A stretch of 64,000 bases of DNA from Phenylobacterium sp. (lineage in GTDB: Bacteria; Pseudomonadota; Alphaproteobacteria; Caulobacterales; Caulobacteraceae). The position numbers and the translations under genes were made by a program. Position 1 is the stretch's first letter; each line of letters begins with the position of its first letter. This document shows, piece by piece, positions 37,998 through 46,526 of the stretch. The notes beneath the pieces were generated by a model. That model saw only the letters and a program-made list of their open reading frames with translations, searched no databases and was not told the origin of the DNA. The DNA is taken from NCBI GenBank assembly GCA_020401865.1, contig JADCAS010000007.1, positions 1 to 64,000 on the forward strand, in the 5' to 3' direction.

Positions 37998-39278
37998 TCA
38001 GCGGACCAGGGTGACGAGGCCGATCACGGCCCCGGTCATGGCCGAGGCCATGTTCCCGGCGACCCAGGACTTCATGCCGAGGGATGCGGCTTCCGCCCGC
38101 CGCGAGGGGGCCAGGGTCCCGATGGTCGACACCAGGAGCCCGACGCTGGCCAGGTTGGCCACCCCGCACAGGGCGTAGGTCACGATGAGCTGGCTGCGCG
38201 GGTCCAGGCTGCCGGGCGGCAGGGCGGCGAGGTCCATGTAGGCGACGTATTCGTTCAGGATGGTCTTGGTCCCCATGAGGGCGCCCGCCTGGGGCGCCTG
38301 GTCCCAGGGTATGCCGAGGGTCCACATGAAGGGGGCGAACAGCCAGCCGAAGACCCGGCGCAAGGTCAGGGGCTCACCCTGTATGGCCGGTGCGAGGGCC
38401 AGGACCTGGTCGACCAGGGTCACCAGTGCGAAGATGACGATGATCATCCCGATCACGGCCAGGAAGAGCTGTACCCCGTCCATGGTTCCCCGGACGATGG
38501 CGTCGATGCTGCTGTCGTAGTGCAGGCCGGTCTCCTCAACTGAGGCCTCGGTGGCGGCGTTCCCGGGAACCATCAGGCGTGCGACCAGGATGGCCGCGGG
38601 CAGGGAGATCAGCGAGGCCGAGATCATGTGTCCCACAGCATCAGGCACCGTCCTGGCCAGGGTCTGGGCGTAGAGGACGAGGATGGCGCCAGAGATGGTC
38701 GCCATGGCGAGGGTCATGACGGCGAAAAGTTCCGACCGGCTCATCCGCTCGAAGTAGGCGCGGACAACGAGGGGCGCCTCGACCACACCGAGGAAGATGC
38801 TGGCGCCGCTGCTCAGGCCCACGACCCCGCTCACCCCGAGAGTCCGCCGCAGGGCCCAGGATAGGCCCGCCACGATCCTGGACAGGACGCCCCAGCGCCA
38901 GAGCAGGGCCGCCAAGGCCGAGTAGACGATGATCAGGGGCAGGATCTGGAAGGCGATGATGACCGGTGAGAGGGCGCCCTCCTTCAGCACGAAGGGCGCC
39001 GGCGCCCCGCCGGTATAGCCGAACATGTAGCTGGAGCCGACCAGGGTAGCCTTTTCGATGGCCGCCACCGCGTGATTGGCGAGGCCGATCACCGACCAGA
39101 CAAAGGGGACCCGGACCACCAGCAAGGCGACGATGACCTGCATGAGAAGAGCGCCGAGGATCCACCTGAGACTCGGTCGTCCGCGCCGGTCCTCCGACAG
39201 CGCCCAAGCGCCCAGCGTAATGATGACAATGCCGACCAGCCCCTGCAACTGCTGGAGGATCTCCGAGACCACCGCCAT
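37998..39278 (-). CDS. nupC: NupC-type concentrative nucleoside transporter
   Basis: 426 residues with about 10 hydrophobic segments. The core has G-S-S-Y-M-F-G-Y-x-G-G, F-Q-I-L-P-L-I-I, S-G-A-S-I-F-L-G-V-V-E-A-P-L and the late N-E-Y-V-A-Y, all marks of the CNT family. It brings nucleosides in with H+ or Na+. The ATG at 39278 is preceded by GGGAGG. A long open frame upstream to 40217 is the mirror of the sulfurtransferase gene. Co-transcribed with the CDP-alcohol phosphatidyltransferase. Confidence 0.92.
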   Translation of the reverse strand: MAVVSEILQQLQGLVGIVIITLGAWALSEDRRGRPSLRWILGALLMQVIVALLVVRVPFVWSVIGLANHAVAAIEKATLVGSSYMFGYTGGAPAPFVLKEGALSPVIIAFQILPLIIVYSALAALLWRWGVLSRIVAGLSWALRRTLGVSGVVGLSSGASIFLGVVEAPLVVRAYFERMSRSELFAVMTLAMATISGAILVLYAQTLARTVPDAVGHMISASLISLPAAILVARLMVPGNAATEASVEETGLHYDSSIDAIVRGTMDGVQLFLAVIGMIIVIFALVTLVDQVLALAPAIQGEPLTLRRVFGWLFAPFMWTLGIPWDQAPQAGALMGTKTILNEYVAYMDLAALPPGSLDPRSQLIVTYALCGVANLASVGLLVSTIGTLAPSRRAEAASLGMKSWVAGNMASAMTGAVIGLVTLVR

Positions 39279-39425
39279 GCCGTCCTCCCGCGTCCCTGCA
39301 GGCCTGCATACGCCCGACTGCCTCTCTTCGGGAACCGGAATCCACCAGGAGGGTCTGCCGTAACGGGCTTGATCTTCGCTCGCCGGGGCGGGAGGGTTGC
39401 CGCAAGCGCACACGGAGGAATGACC

Positions 39426-40295
39426 ATGGCGGGCTGGGACGGATGCGGACTGGTGAGCACCGGGTGGCTGGCCGAACACCTGGAGGATCCCGGGGTGCGG
39501 ATTTTTGACGCCACGGTGCACCTGCGCCCTGCCCAGCCCGGCCCTTACCGGGTGGAGAGCGGACGGGCGGACTACGAGGCGGGACACATCCCGGGCGCGG
39601 CCTTCGTCGACCTCGCACGGGACCTGTCGGACGCCTCCGCCGCCCTCGGCTTCACGCGGCTGAAGGGCGAGACCCTGGCCACGGCCCTCGGCGCAGCCGG
39701 GCTGGACCCGGCCCTGAAGATCGTCTGCTACAGCACCTCTACCCCGATGTGGGCCACCCGGCTCTGGTGGATCCTGAGGGCGGCCGGTTTTCCCAATGTC
39801 GCCGTCCTCGACGGCGGGTTCGCCCGCTGGACGGCCGAGGGTCGCGCTGTCGAGACCGGGTCGCGGAGCTATCCTCCCGCCAGCATCCAGGTCAACGAAA
39901 GGCCCGACGCCTGGGCTGACCGCGAGGACGTCCTGGCCGCCATCGGCGATGGCGCGGTCTGCACCCTCAACGCCCTGCCGGCTGGCGTCCACAGCGGCGA
40001 GGCAGAGGTCAACTATGGCCGCAAGGGACACATCAAGGGCAGCCGGAATGTGCCCTACGCCGCCCTGCTGGACGCCGACGGCCTCTATCGCAGCGACGCG
40101 GACCTGCGCGCCCTCTTTGAGGGCGTCGGCGCCCTTCAGCGTCCGAGGGTCATCGTCTATTGCGGCGGGGGCATCTCGGCGACCATGGACGCCCTGGCGC
40201 TGGTCCGGCTCGGGCACCCCTCCGTCGCAGTCTACGACGGCTCCATGTCGGAATGGACCCGCGACCCGGACCTGCCCATGGAGACCGGCGCCTGA
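39426..40295 (+). CDS. Sulfurtransferase with two rhodanese domains
   Basis: 289 residues. The inactive N-terminal rhodanese domain (C-Y-S-T-S-T-P-M-W-A) and the active C-terminal one with the persulfide cysteine in Y-C-G-G-G-I-S-A fit the thiosulfate/3-mercaptopyruvate sulfurtransferase family. The active-site loop C-G-G-G-I-S is closer to mercaptopyruvate enzymes (C-G-S-G-V-T) than to rhodanese. It moves sulfane sulfur to thiol acceptors. GGAGG lies 7 nt before the ATG at 39426; an in-frame ATG at 39420 is too close to it. Divergent from nupC. Confidence 0.88.
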   Translation: MAGWDGCGLVSTGWLAEHLEDPGVRIFDATVHLRPAQPGPYRVESGRADYEAGHIPGAAFVDLARDLSDASAALGFTRLKGETLATALGAAGLDPALKIVCYSTSTPMWATRLWWILRAAGFPNVAVLDGGFARWTAEGRAVETGSRSYPPASIQVNERPDAWADREDVLAAIGDGAVCTLNALPAGVHSGEAEVNYGRKGHIKGSRNVPYAALLDADGLYRSDADLRALFEGVGALQRPRVIVYCGGGISATMDALALVRLGHPSVAVYDGSMSEWTRDPDLPMETGA

Positions 40296-40304
40296 CCCGA
40301 CGGG

Positions 40305-41672
40305 TCAGAAGCTGGCCGTCAGGGCCAGGGACACATAACGGGTATCCCCGTACGGATTGGCGTTCGGCGCTCCATCCAGCAGGCCATCCTTGTGCAGGAC
40401 GGCCGCATTCAGCTCCGCCCGGAGGGAGTCGGGCGCGATCCAGTAACGGATCCGGCCCTCCACCTGGTAGCCTGCGAATCGTCCCGAGGCGCCGGAAGGG
40501 TCACGGACTCCCGTCGTCGAGAAGCTGTCGGTGGCGCTGGCGGCCCAGAGCGCCCGGCCGCTCGCAAAGACATCGAGCCGCTTTGAAGGGGTCGCTTCAA
40601 GCCGGACGCCCAGGGTCTCCAGGTTGGTCCTCCCCAGGGCCGCGTAGATGCCGGCGGGCGCCAGGTCCGCGCGCCTCATGCCGTAGAGCGTGTCGAATCG
40701 GGAGTACCGCCCGCCGGGGCTGTCGCCGGTCGCCCGGTCGTACTCCGCGGACAGTCTGGGTCGCCAGGGGTGGGAAAACGTGTAGCCGGCGTCGGCGTGC
40801 AGGAACCAGGCCTCTACGTCCAGCCTCGGCGCGTTGGCCTGCAGTCCCGCACTGACGGCGCCCGTCTGGCGGATCAGCTCAGCCTCGTAGTCGAGGCGAC
40901 CGGGTCTGGGATCTGTCATCAGGCGGGCCGACAGTGATTGAAGGTCCCGGTCGCGGGTGGGGCGGTCGCTGCGGTCGCTTTCACGGAACGCGACATAGCC
41001 CACCTCCGCCAAGCCCCCGCCGCCGGGAAGGGGGCGGCTCAGATACCCGCCGAAGAGCTGCTGAGACCCGTTCTCCCGATCCAGCTGGAACCGGTTGTCC
41101 TCCAGGTCGCCCCGGCCCTCGGGCCGCCGCTGCTGGGGCAGGGTGTAGAAGACGGTGGCGGCGGTGCGGTCAGCGAGGCGCAGATCCGCGCGCACGCCGG
41201 AATAGCCATTTGTCGTGTTCCGGTAGTCGTCCGCGGCGACCAGCCGGCGGGACCCCAGGTTCAGGGTGAACCGCCCGGCCTGGAGCGTCAGCTTGCTGCG
41301 ATCGCCAAAGGGCTTTTCGATGTCGGCGGCCAGGTAGAGTTGCACCGGCTCCAGGGTGTTGACCTCGCCGGTCGTGAGCACGCCGCCCGGACCGGCGCCG
41401 TAGGCGCGGCTGTCGTAGACTTCCCCGGCGATCCTGAAGGGGCCCGGGTTCCACTCGGCGAAGAGGGTGGACCTCAGGCTCCACAGGTCGTCCCGCGGCG
41501 CCAGTCCCGGTCGAAACTGGCCGTCGAGGGCTTCGTACCGGACCCGGACCGAGCCGTTGACCCTGAAAGAGTCCTTGGGGTCCCCACCGCGCGTCGGCGA
41601 CTGGGCCAGCGCCGGCTCCTCGCAGGCGATGACGAGCCCCCCGGCGACGGCGATCAGGCGAAGTCGGCTCAT
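40305..41672 (-). CDS. Alginate-export-like outer-membrane porin
   Basis: 455 residues. Signal peptide ending A-L-A-Q, then alternating beta-strands: V-N-G-S-V-R-V-R-Y-E, L-Q-A-G-R-F-T-L-N-L-G-S-R-R-L, and a C-terminal strand Y-V-S-L-A-L-T-A-S-F ending in phenylalanine. The Q-x-G-R stretch is seen in the alginate-export family barrels. It probably allows passage of anionic solutes. The ATG at 41672 starts the signal peptide; the ribosome site is poor. Its 3' end is 9 nt from the convergent sulfurtransferase. Confidence 0.82.
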   Translation of the reverse strand: MSRLRLIAVAGGLVIACEEPALAQSPTRGGDPKDSFRVNGSVRVRYEALDGQFRPGLAPRDDLWSLRSTLFAEWNPGPFRIAGEVYDSRAYGAGPGGVLTTGEVNTLEPVQLYLAADIEKPFGDRSKLTLQAGRFTLNLGSRRLVAADDYRNTTNGYSGVRADLRLADRTAATVFYTLPQQRRPEGRGDLEDNRFQLDRENGSQQLFGGYLSRPLPGGGGLAEVGYVAFRESDRSDRPTRDRDLQSLSARLMTDPRPGRLDYEAELIRQTGAVSAGLQANAPRLDVEAWFLHADAGYTFSHPWRPRLSAEYDRATGDSPGGRYSRFDTLYGMRRADLAPAGIYAALGRTNLETLGVRLEATPSKRLDVFASGRALWAASATDSFSTTGVRDPSGASGRFAGYQVEGRIRYWIAPDSLRAELNAAVLHKDGLLDGAPNANPYGDTRYVSLALTASF

Positions 41673-41888
41673 GGCGGCGGGTTCAGGTGACGGACCCCAA
41701 GAGTGTGGGGTCAAGGTCTTGGTAGCAGGGCCGGCGCCTGCCGAAAAGCACGGCCAGCGGCCCCTGAACCTACCTAATGGCCGCTTCGATGGCGATCCTC
41801 GGAGCGGCGTAACTTGACGTGGCCGCCTGCGACCCACATGTACGTCCTCGGGGGAAGCTGATGGGGTACGACAATTCCTAACGTTCTT

Positions 41889-42734
41889 TTGATCCGCCGG
41901 CTCTCCGGCGTCCTTGCAGCCCTGGCCCTTGTGCTGGTCGTCGTCATCGCCGCGGGCAAGACCGTGGAGCCCGGGAATGTCGGGGTGAAAATCCGGACCC
42001 TTGGGCCGAGTGCGGGCGTCGATCCCCAACCCCTGCCATCCGGGTGGCATTTCCGTGGCCTCGGCGAGCGGATCGTCGAGTTTCCGGTGATCCAGCGGAC
42101 GTACAGCTATACCCGTGAGCCCGACGAGCGCGGTCCCCAGAATGAGGAGATCGCCTTCGCCGACAACACCGGCCTGCCCATGACCGCTGACGTGGCGATC
42201 ACCCTGCAGGTCACCCGCGGCTCGGCGCCGAAGCTTTATGAGACCTATCGCCTGACCTTCGACCAGCTGCTTGATGGGCCGATCCGCAATGACGTGCGTT
42301 CGGCCATCGCCGCCGAGGCGGAAAAGGTCAATGTCGACGCCCTCTACTCAGGCGGGCGCCAGGTCGTCATCCAGCGCGCCCTTGCCCGGGTCTCCACCAA
42401 GTGGGCGCGGTTTGGCGTGGTGGTCAGCCAGCTCGACTGGATCGGCACCATTCGCTACCCGGATGTCATCCTCCAGGCGATTCAGGCCAAGACCCGGACC
42501 GACCAGGAAACCCTCACCGCCCGTGCGCAGGTCGCCAAAGCCCAGGCCCAGGCCGAAGCGCAGATCGCCGCCGCCCGCGGCGAGGCGGAATCGATCCGGA
42601 TCATCAACCAGGCCCTGGCCGCCAACCCCCGCTATGTGGACCTGAAGGCCGTCGAAAAGTGGGACGGCAAGATGCCTCAGGTGACGGGATCAGGCGGTGC
42701 GCCCTTCATCAACCTGAGGGAAGACGCCCGCTGA
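41889..42734 (+). CDS. SPFH/prohibitin-family membrane protein
   Basis: 281 residues. One N-terminal membrane helix (about 8-23), then an SPFH domain beginning V-E-P-G-N-V-G-V-K and an alanine/glutamine-rich coiled coil with Q-A-E-A-Q-I-A-A-A-R-G-E-A-E. Such proteins form rings that organise membrane microdomains or protect membrane proteases such as FtsH. It starts with TTG at 41889, there being no closer ATG that keeps the hydrophobic start. It overlaps the end of the convergent ABC ATPase gene by 26 nt. Confidence 0.83.
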   Translation: MIRRLSGVLAALALVLVVVIAAGKTVEPGNVGVKIRTLGPSAGVDPQPLPSGWHFRGLGERIVEFPVIQRTYSYTREPDERGPQNEEIAFADNTGLPMTADVAITLQVTRGSAPKLYETYRLTFDQLLDGPIRNDVRSAIAAEAEKVNVDALYSGGRQVVIQRALARVSTKWARFGVVVSQLDWIGTIRYPDVILQAIQAKTRTDQETLTARAQVAKAQAQAEAQIAAARGEAESIRIINQALAANPRYVDLKAVEKWDGKMPQVTGSGGAPFINLREDAR

Positions 42735-43767
42735 CGGCGCGCTCGCCCTCCGGGTTGAACAGGACGGCGTCTGCGGGTCGGAAGCTGACGCACACAGTCG
42801 CTCCCGGCTCGGGAGGGTCCGCCCGCCACGTCAACGGAACCTGGACCTCGCCGAGGTCCAGGGTCAGCCGGTAGCCGTCGCCCTGGAAGCGCCTGTCAAG
42901 GACCGTGGCGACGACGCCGGCCTCGGCGGGGACCAGGGCCTCCGGGCGCAGGCCCAGCTGGGCGGATCCGTCCGCCAGGCCCGGGGCGGTCAGGCTTCCC
43001 AGCGGGGTCTCGATCCGCCCTGACGCCACCTCCCCCGGGACTACGACCATTTCTCCCAGGAGCCGGGCGGCGATGAGGCTGACTGGCCGCCGGTAGACAT
43101 CTTCAGGAGGGCCAGCCTGCAGGATTCGCCCCTCCGACATCAGGATCAGGTCATCGGCGATGGCCATGGCTTCCTCCGGGTCGTGAGTGACCACCAGAAC
43201 GGTCGTCCCCAGGCGCCTGAGGTCCTCCAGAAGCGCACCCCGCACGGACTCCCTGAGAACGCCGTCCAGGCCCGAGAAGGGCTCGTCCAGAAGGAGCAGG
43301 GACGGCGTTCGCGCCAGGGCCCTGGCGATGGCCACCCTCTGCTGTTCGCCGCCGGAGAGACTGTGCGGCCACTCCGACGCCAGCCGCCGGATCTGGAACT
43401 GGTCCAGTAGGCGGAGCACTTTCTGTGTCCGGTCGGCGCGCGACAGGCCGGTCAGGCCGAAGCCGACGTTCGCCTGGACGTCGAGGTGCGGAAAGAGAGC
43501 ATTGTCCTGAAAGACCAGGCCGATCCCCCGGTCCTCGGGCGGCAGGGCGCCGGCCGGCGAGGCGACGACCCTGTCCCCGATGTGGATTTCCCCGAGGTCC
43601 GGGGTCTCCAGCCCGGCGATCATGCGCAGGAGCGTGCTCTTGCCGCAGCCGGAGGGGCCCAGCAGGCAGGCGATCCGGCCTGGAAACAGCTTCAGGCTGG
43701 CGGCGTCGACCACCGTGCGGGCGCCGAACCGCCGGGAGACCTGTCGCAGCTCGAGCAATGGAGTCAT
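42709..43767 (-). CDS. fbpC: Iron(III) ABC transporter ATPase
   Basis: 352 residues. Walker A is G-P-S-G-C-G-K-S-T, the signature is L-S-G-G-E-Q-Q-R-V, and Walker B is L-L-L-L-D-E-P-F. A C-terminal TOBE-like domain follows (about 240-350). With the permease and the binding protein upstream it forms an Fe(III)-type importer. ATG at 43767 overlaps the permease stop (ATGA). Other ions of the same transporter class (for example thiamine or spermidine importers) are less likely because the binding protein is of the iron type. Confidence 0.9.
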   Translation of the reverse strand: MTPLLELRQVSRRFGARTVVDAASLKLFPGRIACLLGPSGCGKSTLLRMIAGLETPDLGEIHIGDRVVASPAGALPPEDRGIGLVFQDNALFPHLDVQANVGFGLTGLSRADRTQKVLRLLDQFQIRRLASEWPHSLSGGEQQRVAIARALARTPSLLLLDEPFSGLDGVLRESVRGALLEDLRRLGTTVLVVTHDPEEAMAIADDLILMSEGRILQAGPPEDVYRRPVSLIAARLLGEMVVVPGEVASGRIETPLGSLTAPGLADGSAQLGLRPEALVPAEAGVVATVLDRRFQGDGYRLTLDLGEVQVPLTWRADPPEPGATVCVSFRPADAVLFNPEGERAVSGRLPSG

Positions 43768-45281
43768 GGACCTGTCTCCCGACCGACTGGCGACGAGATC
43801 CTGCCGGTCAGCCAGATCACTGCGGGCAGGGACAGGACAAGGATCATCAGGGACGGAAGGCCAGCCTGGCCGAGCCGTTCGTCAAGAGCGTAGTTGCTGG
43901 CGATCACGGCCAGGGTGTCGAAATTGAAGGGACGCAGGATCAGTGTGGCCGGGAGTTCCTTGAGGATGTCCACCATGACGATCAGCCCCGCCGTCAGCAG
44001 TGAACCTGCGGCGAGGGGAAGCCGGACCGCAAGCGCGCTGCCGATTTCACTCCGTCCCAGAGTCCGCGCCGCCTGGCTCAATGACGGGCTGACCCGGGCG
44101 AGCCCGGCGTCGATGGGCTCCAGGGCCGCCGCCATGAGGCGCGCCGCATAGGCCAGGATCAGCAGGGTCAGGGCCAGCGCTGCGCCTGAATCGGGGAACA
44201 GGCTCCAGATCACACCCGCCGGCGCCAGGAGGCCGATCGCCATTACCGCGCCTGGGGTGGCGTAGCCGAGGCTGGCCAGCCGGACTGCGAGGGGACGGCG
44301 CGCGGCGCCCAGCGCAAGCAGGGTGGCCAGCATCACCGTGAACAGCGCACCGGCTGCGGCCAGGCCGAAGCTGTTTCGGGCGGCGGTCGCAAGCCGACCC
44401 CAATCCGGGATCTGGCCCGGGAGGTTGGCGAGGAGCCAACCCGCCGGGACCAGAAGACCGGAGCACAGCAGGAGAAGACAAAAGGCGGCCGCAGCCACGC
44501 CCGCCGTCCGACCGAGGGGCGTCGCCTCCGGGCCACGCCAGCGGGTCTTGCCGGTCTCGTGGGTCCGTCCCCGGCGTCCCGCCCGCTCGATCCAGAGCAG
44601 CACGGCCGCCGCCGCCAGAAGCGGCAGGGCGAAGCGCGCGGCGCTGGCCGTCGACCCAAAGACGGACCAGGCGCGGACGACGCCGGTGGTGAGGGTCTGG
44701 ACGCTGAGGAAATGCACCGCGCCATAGTCCGCGAGGGTCTCCATGACGGCCAGAGCCATGCCCGCGCCCAGGGCTGGACGCGTCAGGGGCAGGGCGACCC
44801 TGAAAAAGGCCGCGGCTCCCCGGGATCCGAGCATCCTTGCTGCGTCCAGGGTTGCTCCAGGAAGGTTCAGAAAGGCGGCGCGCATGGCGAGGAAGACGTA
44901 CGGGTAGAAGGCTGCTGACAGCACGAAGATGGCGCCGCCCAGGCTGCGGATCTCGAACGGAAGGTCGTGTCCGGTCATGTCCCGCAGGGCTGAGCGGAGC
45001 GGGCCGGCGACGTCCAGGAGGTCGGCGTATCCATAGGCGACGGCGAAGGCGGGCATAGCCAGAGGAAGCGCCAGGGCCCAGGTGAACAGGGCCCGCCCCG
45101 GAAACCGGTGCATCACCACCAGCCAGGCGGCGAGTGTCCCGGTGATACCGGTGATCACGCCGACAGACAGGGCGAGGAAGGCCGATGTCGTGGCATAGCG
45201 CAGGACATCGCGCAGAGGAAAGCTGGCCGCTCCGTCCCCCATGGCCGCCGCCACCACCCCCAGGAGTGGCGCGAACACCAC
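43764..45281 (-). CDS. fbpB: Iron(III) ABC transporter permease
   Basis: 505 residues or more, with about 12 hydrophobic segments in two homologous halves, as in FbpB/ThiP-type fused permeases. EAA-like loops are visible (D-A-A-R-M-L-G-S-R-G in the first half, Q-A-A-R-T-L-G-R-S-E in the second). The GTG at 45281 is the last conventional start, but the frame stays open to the fbpA stop and the extra 24 residues complete the first membrane helix; a CTG at 45353 overlapping the fbpA stop is a possible true start. Confidence 0.88.
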   Translation of the reverse strand: MVFAPLLGVVAAAMGDGAASFPLRDVLRYATTSAFLALSVGVITGITGTLAAWLVVMHRFPGRALFTWALALPLAMPAFAVAYGYADLLDVAGPLRSALRDMTGHDLPFEIRSLGGAIFVLSAAFYPYVFLAMRAAFLNLPGATLDAARMLGSRGAAAFFRVALPLTRPALGAGMALAVMETLADYGAVHFLSVQTLTTGVVRAWSVFGSTASAARFALPLLAAAAVLLWIERAGRRGRTHETGKTRWRGPEATPLGRTAGVAAAAFCLLLLCSGLLVPAGWLLANLPGQIPDWGRLATAARNSFGLAAAGALFTVMLATLLALGAARRPLAVRLASLGYATPGAVMAIGLLAPAGVIWSLFPDSGAALALTLLILAYAARLMAAALEPIDAGLARVSPSLSQAARTLGRSEIGSALAVRLPLAAGSLLTAGLIVMVDILKELPATLILRPFNFDTLAVIASNYALDERLGQAGLPSLMILVLSLPAVIWLTGRISSPVGRETGP

Positions 45282-45349
45282 CGCCGCCGCGCCGGCGGCC
45301 AGTATGCCTAGGACGGGAGGCCCCGGGCCCCTGATAGGTGGGAGGGGCG

Positions 45350-46375
45350 TCAGCGCCAGCCCGCCGCACTCATCACCGCCTGGGCCTCGGGCTGGCGGCG
45401 GGCAAAGGCGGCGGCGCCCATGGGGTGGGCTGCAAAACCCGCATAGGCCTTGACGGACTCAGGCGCCTCAAGGTCCGGCGAGACCGGGAACTCCGAGTTG
45501 TTGGCGGCGATGTGGGTCTGGGCCGCCGCCGAGGTCAGAAACTCCATGAGGCGAAGGGCGTTTTCGCGGTTCGGCGCGTGCTGCGCCATCCCCAGCCCGG
45601 CGATGTTCATATGGGTTCCCTTGCCGTCCAGGCTGGGGAAGGCCAGCTTGACCTTCTCGGTGACGGGCCTGTCCGCTGCGTCCTCTCCGGTCGCCATGCG
45701 CAGGTAGTAATAGCTGTTGGTGATCGCGACCTCGCAGACCCCTGCGGCGACGGCGCGGATCTGGTCTCGGTCTCCGCCCTCGGGGGGGCGGGCCGTGTTG
45801 GCGACCACGCCGCGAGCCCAGGCCTCGGCCCTCTGCGGGCCCCAGGCCTCAATCAGGGCGCCGACCAGCGAGAGATTGTAGATGCTGTCGGACGAGCGCA
45901 CGCAGAGCTTGCCCCGGAATCTCGGGCTGGCCAGCTCTGCGTAGTCGTCGACGTCTTCGGGCTTCACCTTTGCGGCGTCATAGGCGACCACCCGGGCTCG
46001 CCGCGAGAAACCATACCAGGCGCCATCCGGATCCCGGAAACTGGCCGGAACCCGGGACTCCAGCGCGGCCGACTTCACCGGCTGGAAGAGGCCCGCCTGC
46101 TGTGCGCGCCAGAGCGCGCCGGCGTCGGCGGCGATGAGGACATCAGCGGGGCTGTTGGCGCCCTCCGCCCTCATGCGCGCGATAAGCTCATCGGCCTTCC
46201 CCTCGATCCTGTTGACCTTGACGCCGGTTTCCCGGGTGAACTGTTCATAGAGCGCCAGGTCGCTGTCGTAATGGCGGGCCGTGTAGACATTCACCACCTT
46301 CTCCGCGGGGGAAGGGGCGGAGCAGGCCGCAAGGCCCAGGATGGCGACGGTCAGAAGCGGCAGGGCGATTTTCAT
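45350..46375 (-). CDS. fbpA: Iron(III) ABC transporter substrate-binding lipoprotein
   Basis: 341 residues. A lipobox L-A-A-C places the lipidated cysteine at residue 18. The mature protein begins V-V-N-V-Y-T-A-R-H-Y and contains N-S-Y-Y-Y-L-R near residue 230, the tyrosine pair that binds Fe(III) in FbpA proteins. It carries iron to the permease. The ATG at 46375 has GAGAG upstream, and the frame beyond is not credible. A Fur-like box lies about 50 nt upstream, which fits iron control of the fbpABC operon. Confidence 0.92.
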   Translation of the reverse strand: MKIALPLLTVAILGLAACSAPSPAEKVVNVYTARHYDSDLALYEQFTRETGVKVNRIEGKADELIARMRAEGANSPADVLIAADAGALWRAQQAGLFQPVKSAALESRVPASFRDPDGAWYGFSRRARVVAYDAAKVKPEDVDDYAELASPRFRGKLCVRSSDSIYNLSLVGALIEAWGPQRAEAWARGVVANTARPPEGGDRDQIRAVAAGVCEVAITNSYYYLRMATGEDAADRPVTEKVKLAFPSLDGKGTHMNIAGLGMAQHAPNRENALRLMEFLTSAAAQTHIAANNSEFPVSPDLEAPESVKAYAGFAAHPMGAAAFARRQPEAQAVMSAAGWR

Positions 46376-46422
46376 GGATCGGGACTCTCGGCTGACAGCG
46401 GCCCGCAGCAGGCAGGCTATAC

Positions 46423-46437
46423 TGAGAAGCATTCGCA
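46423..46437. promoter_or_regulatory. Fur-like inverted repeat upstream of fbpA
   Basis: TGAGAA-GCA-TTCGCA is an inverted repeat with one mismatch, resembling the T-G-M-G-A-A / T-T-C-K-C-A half-sites of alphaproteobacterial iron regulators. It lies 48 nt upstream of the fbpA start and could overlap its promoter. It was found by eye; the nature of the regulator (Fur or other) is inferred from the genes it precedes. Confidence 0.5.
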
Positions 46438-46526
46438 ATTCAGAAGCACGATGGAACCGAGGGCGTCAAGTGCAGGGCGGGTTCCAAGGGGTGGAGGTCC
46501 TCGCTTCGACAAGCCGCAGACTCCGC

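Noticed and set aside
39279..40217. Upstream extension of the nupC frame
   Set aside because: It is antisense to the sulfurtransferase gene, and the NupC family starts at the ATG at 39278 with a ribosome site.
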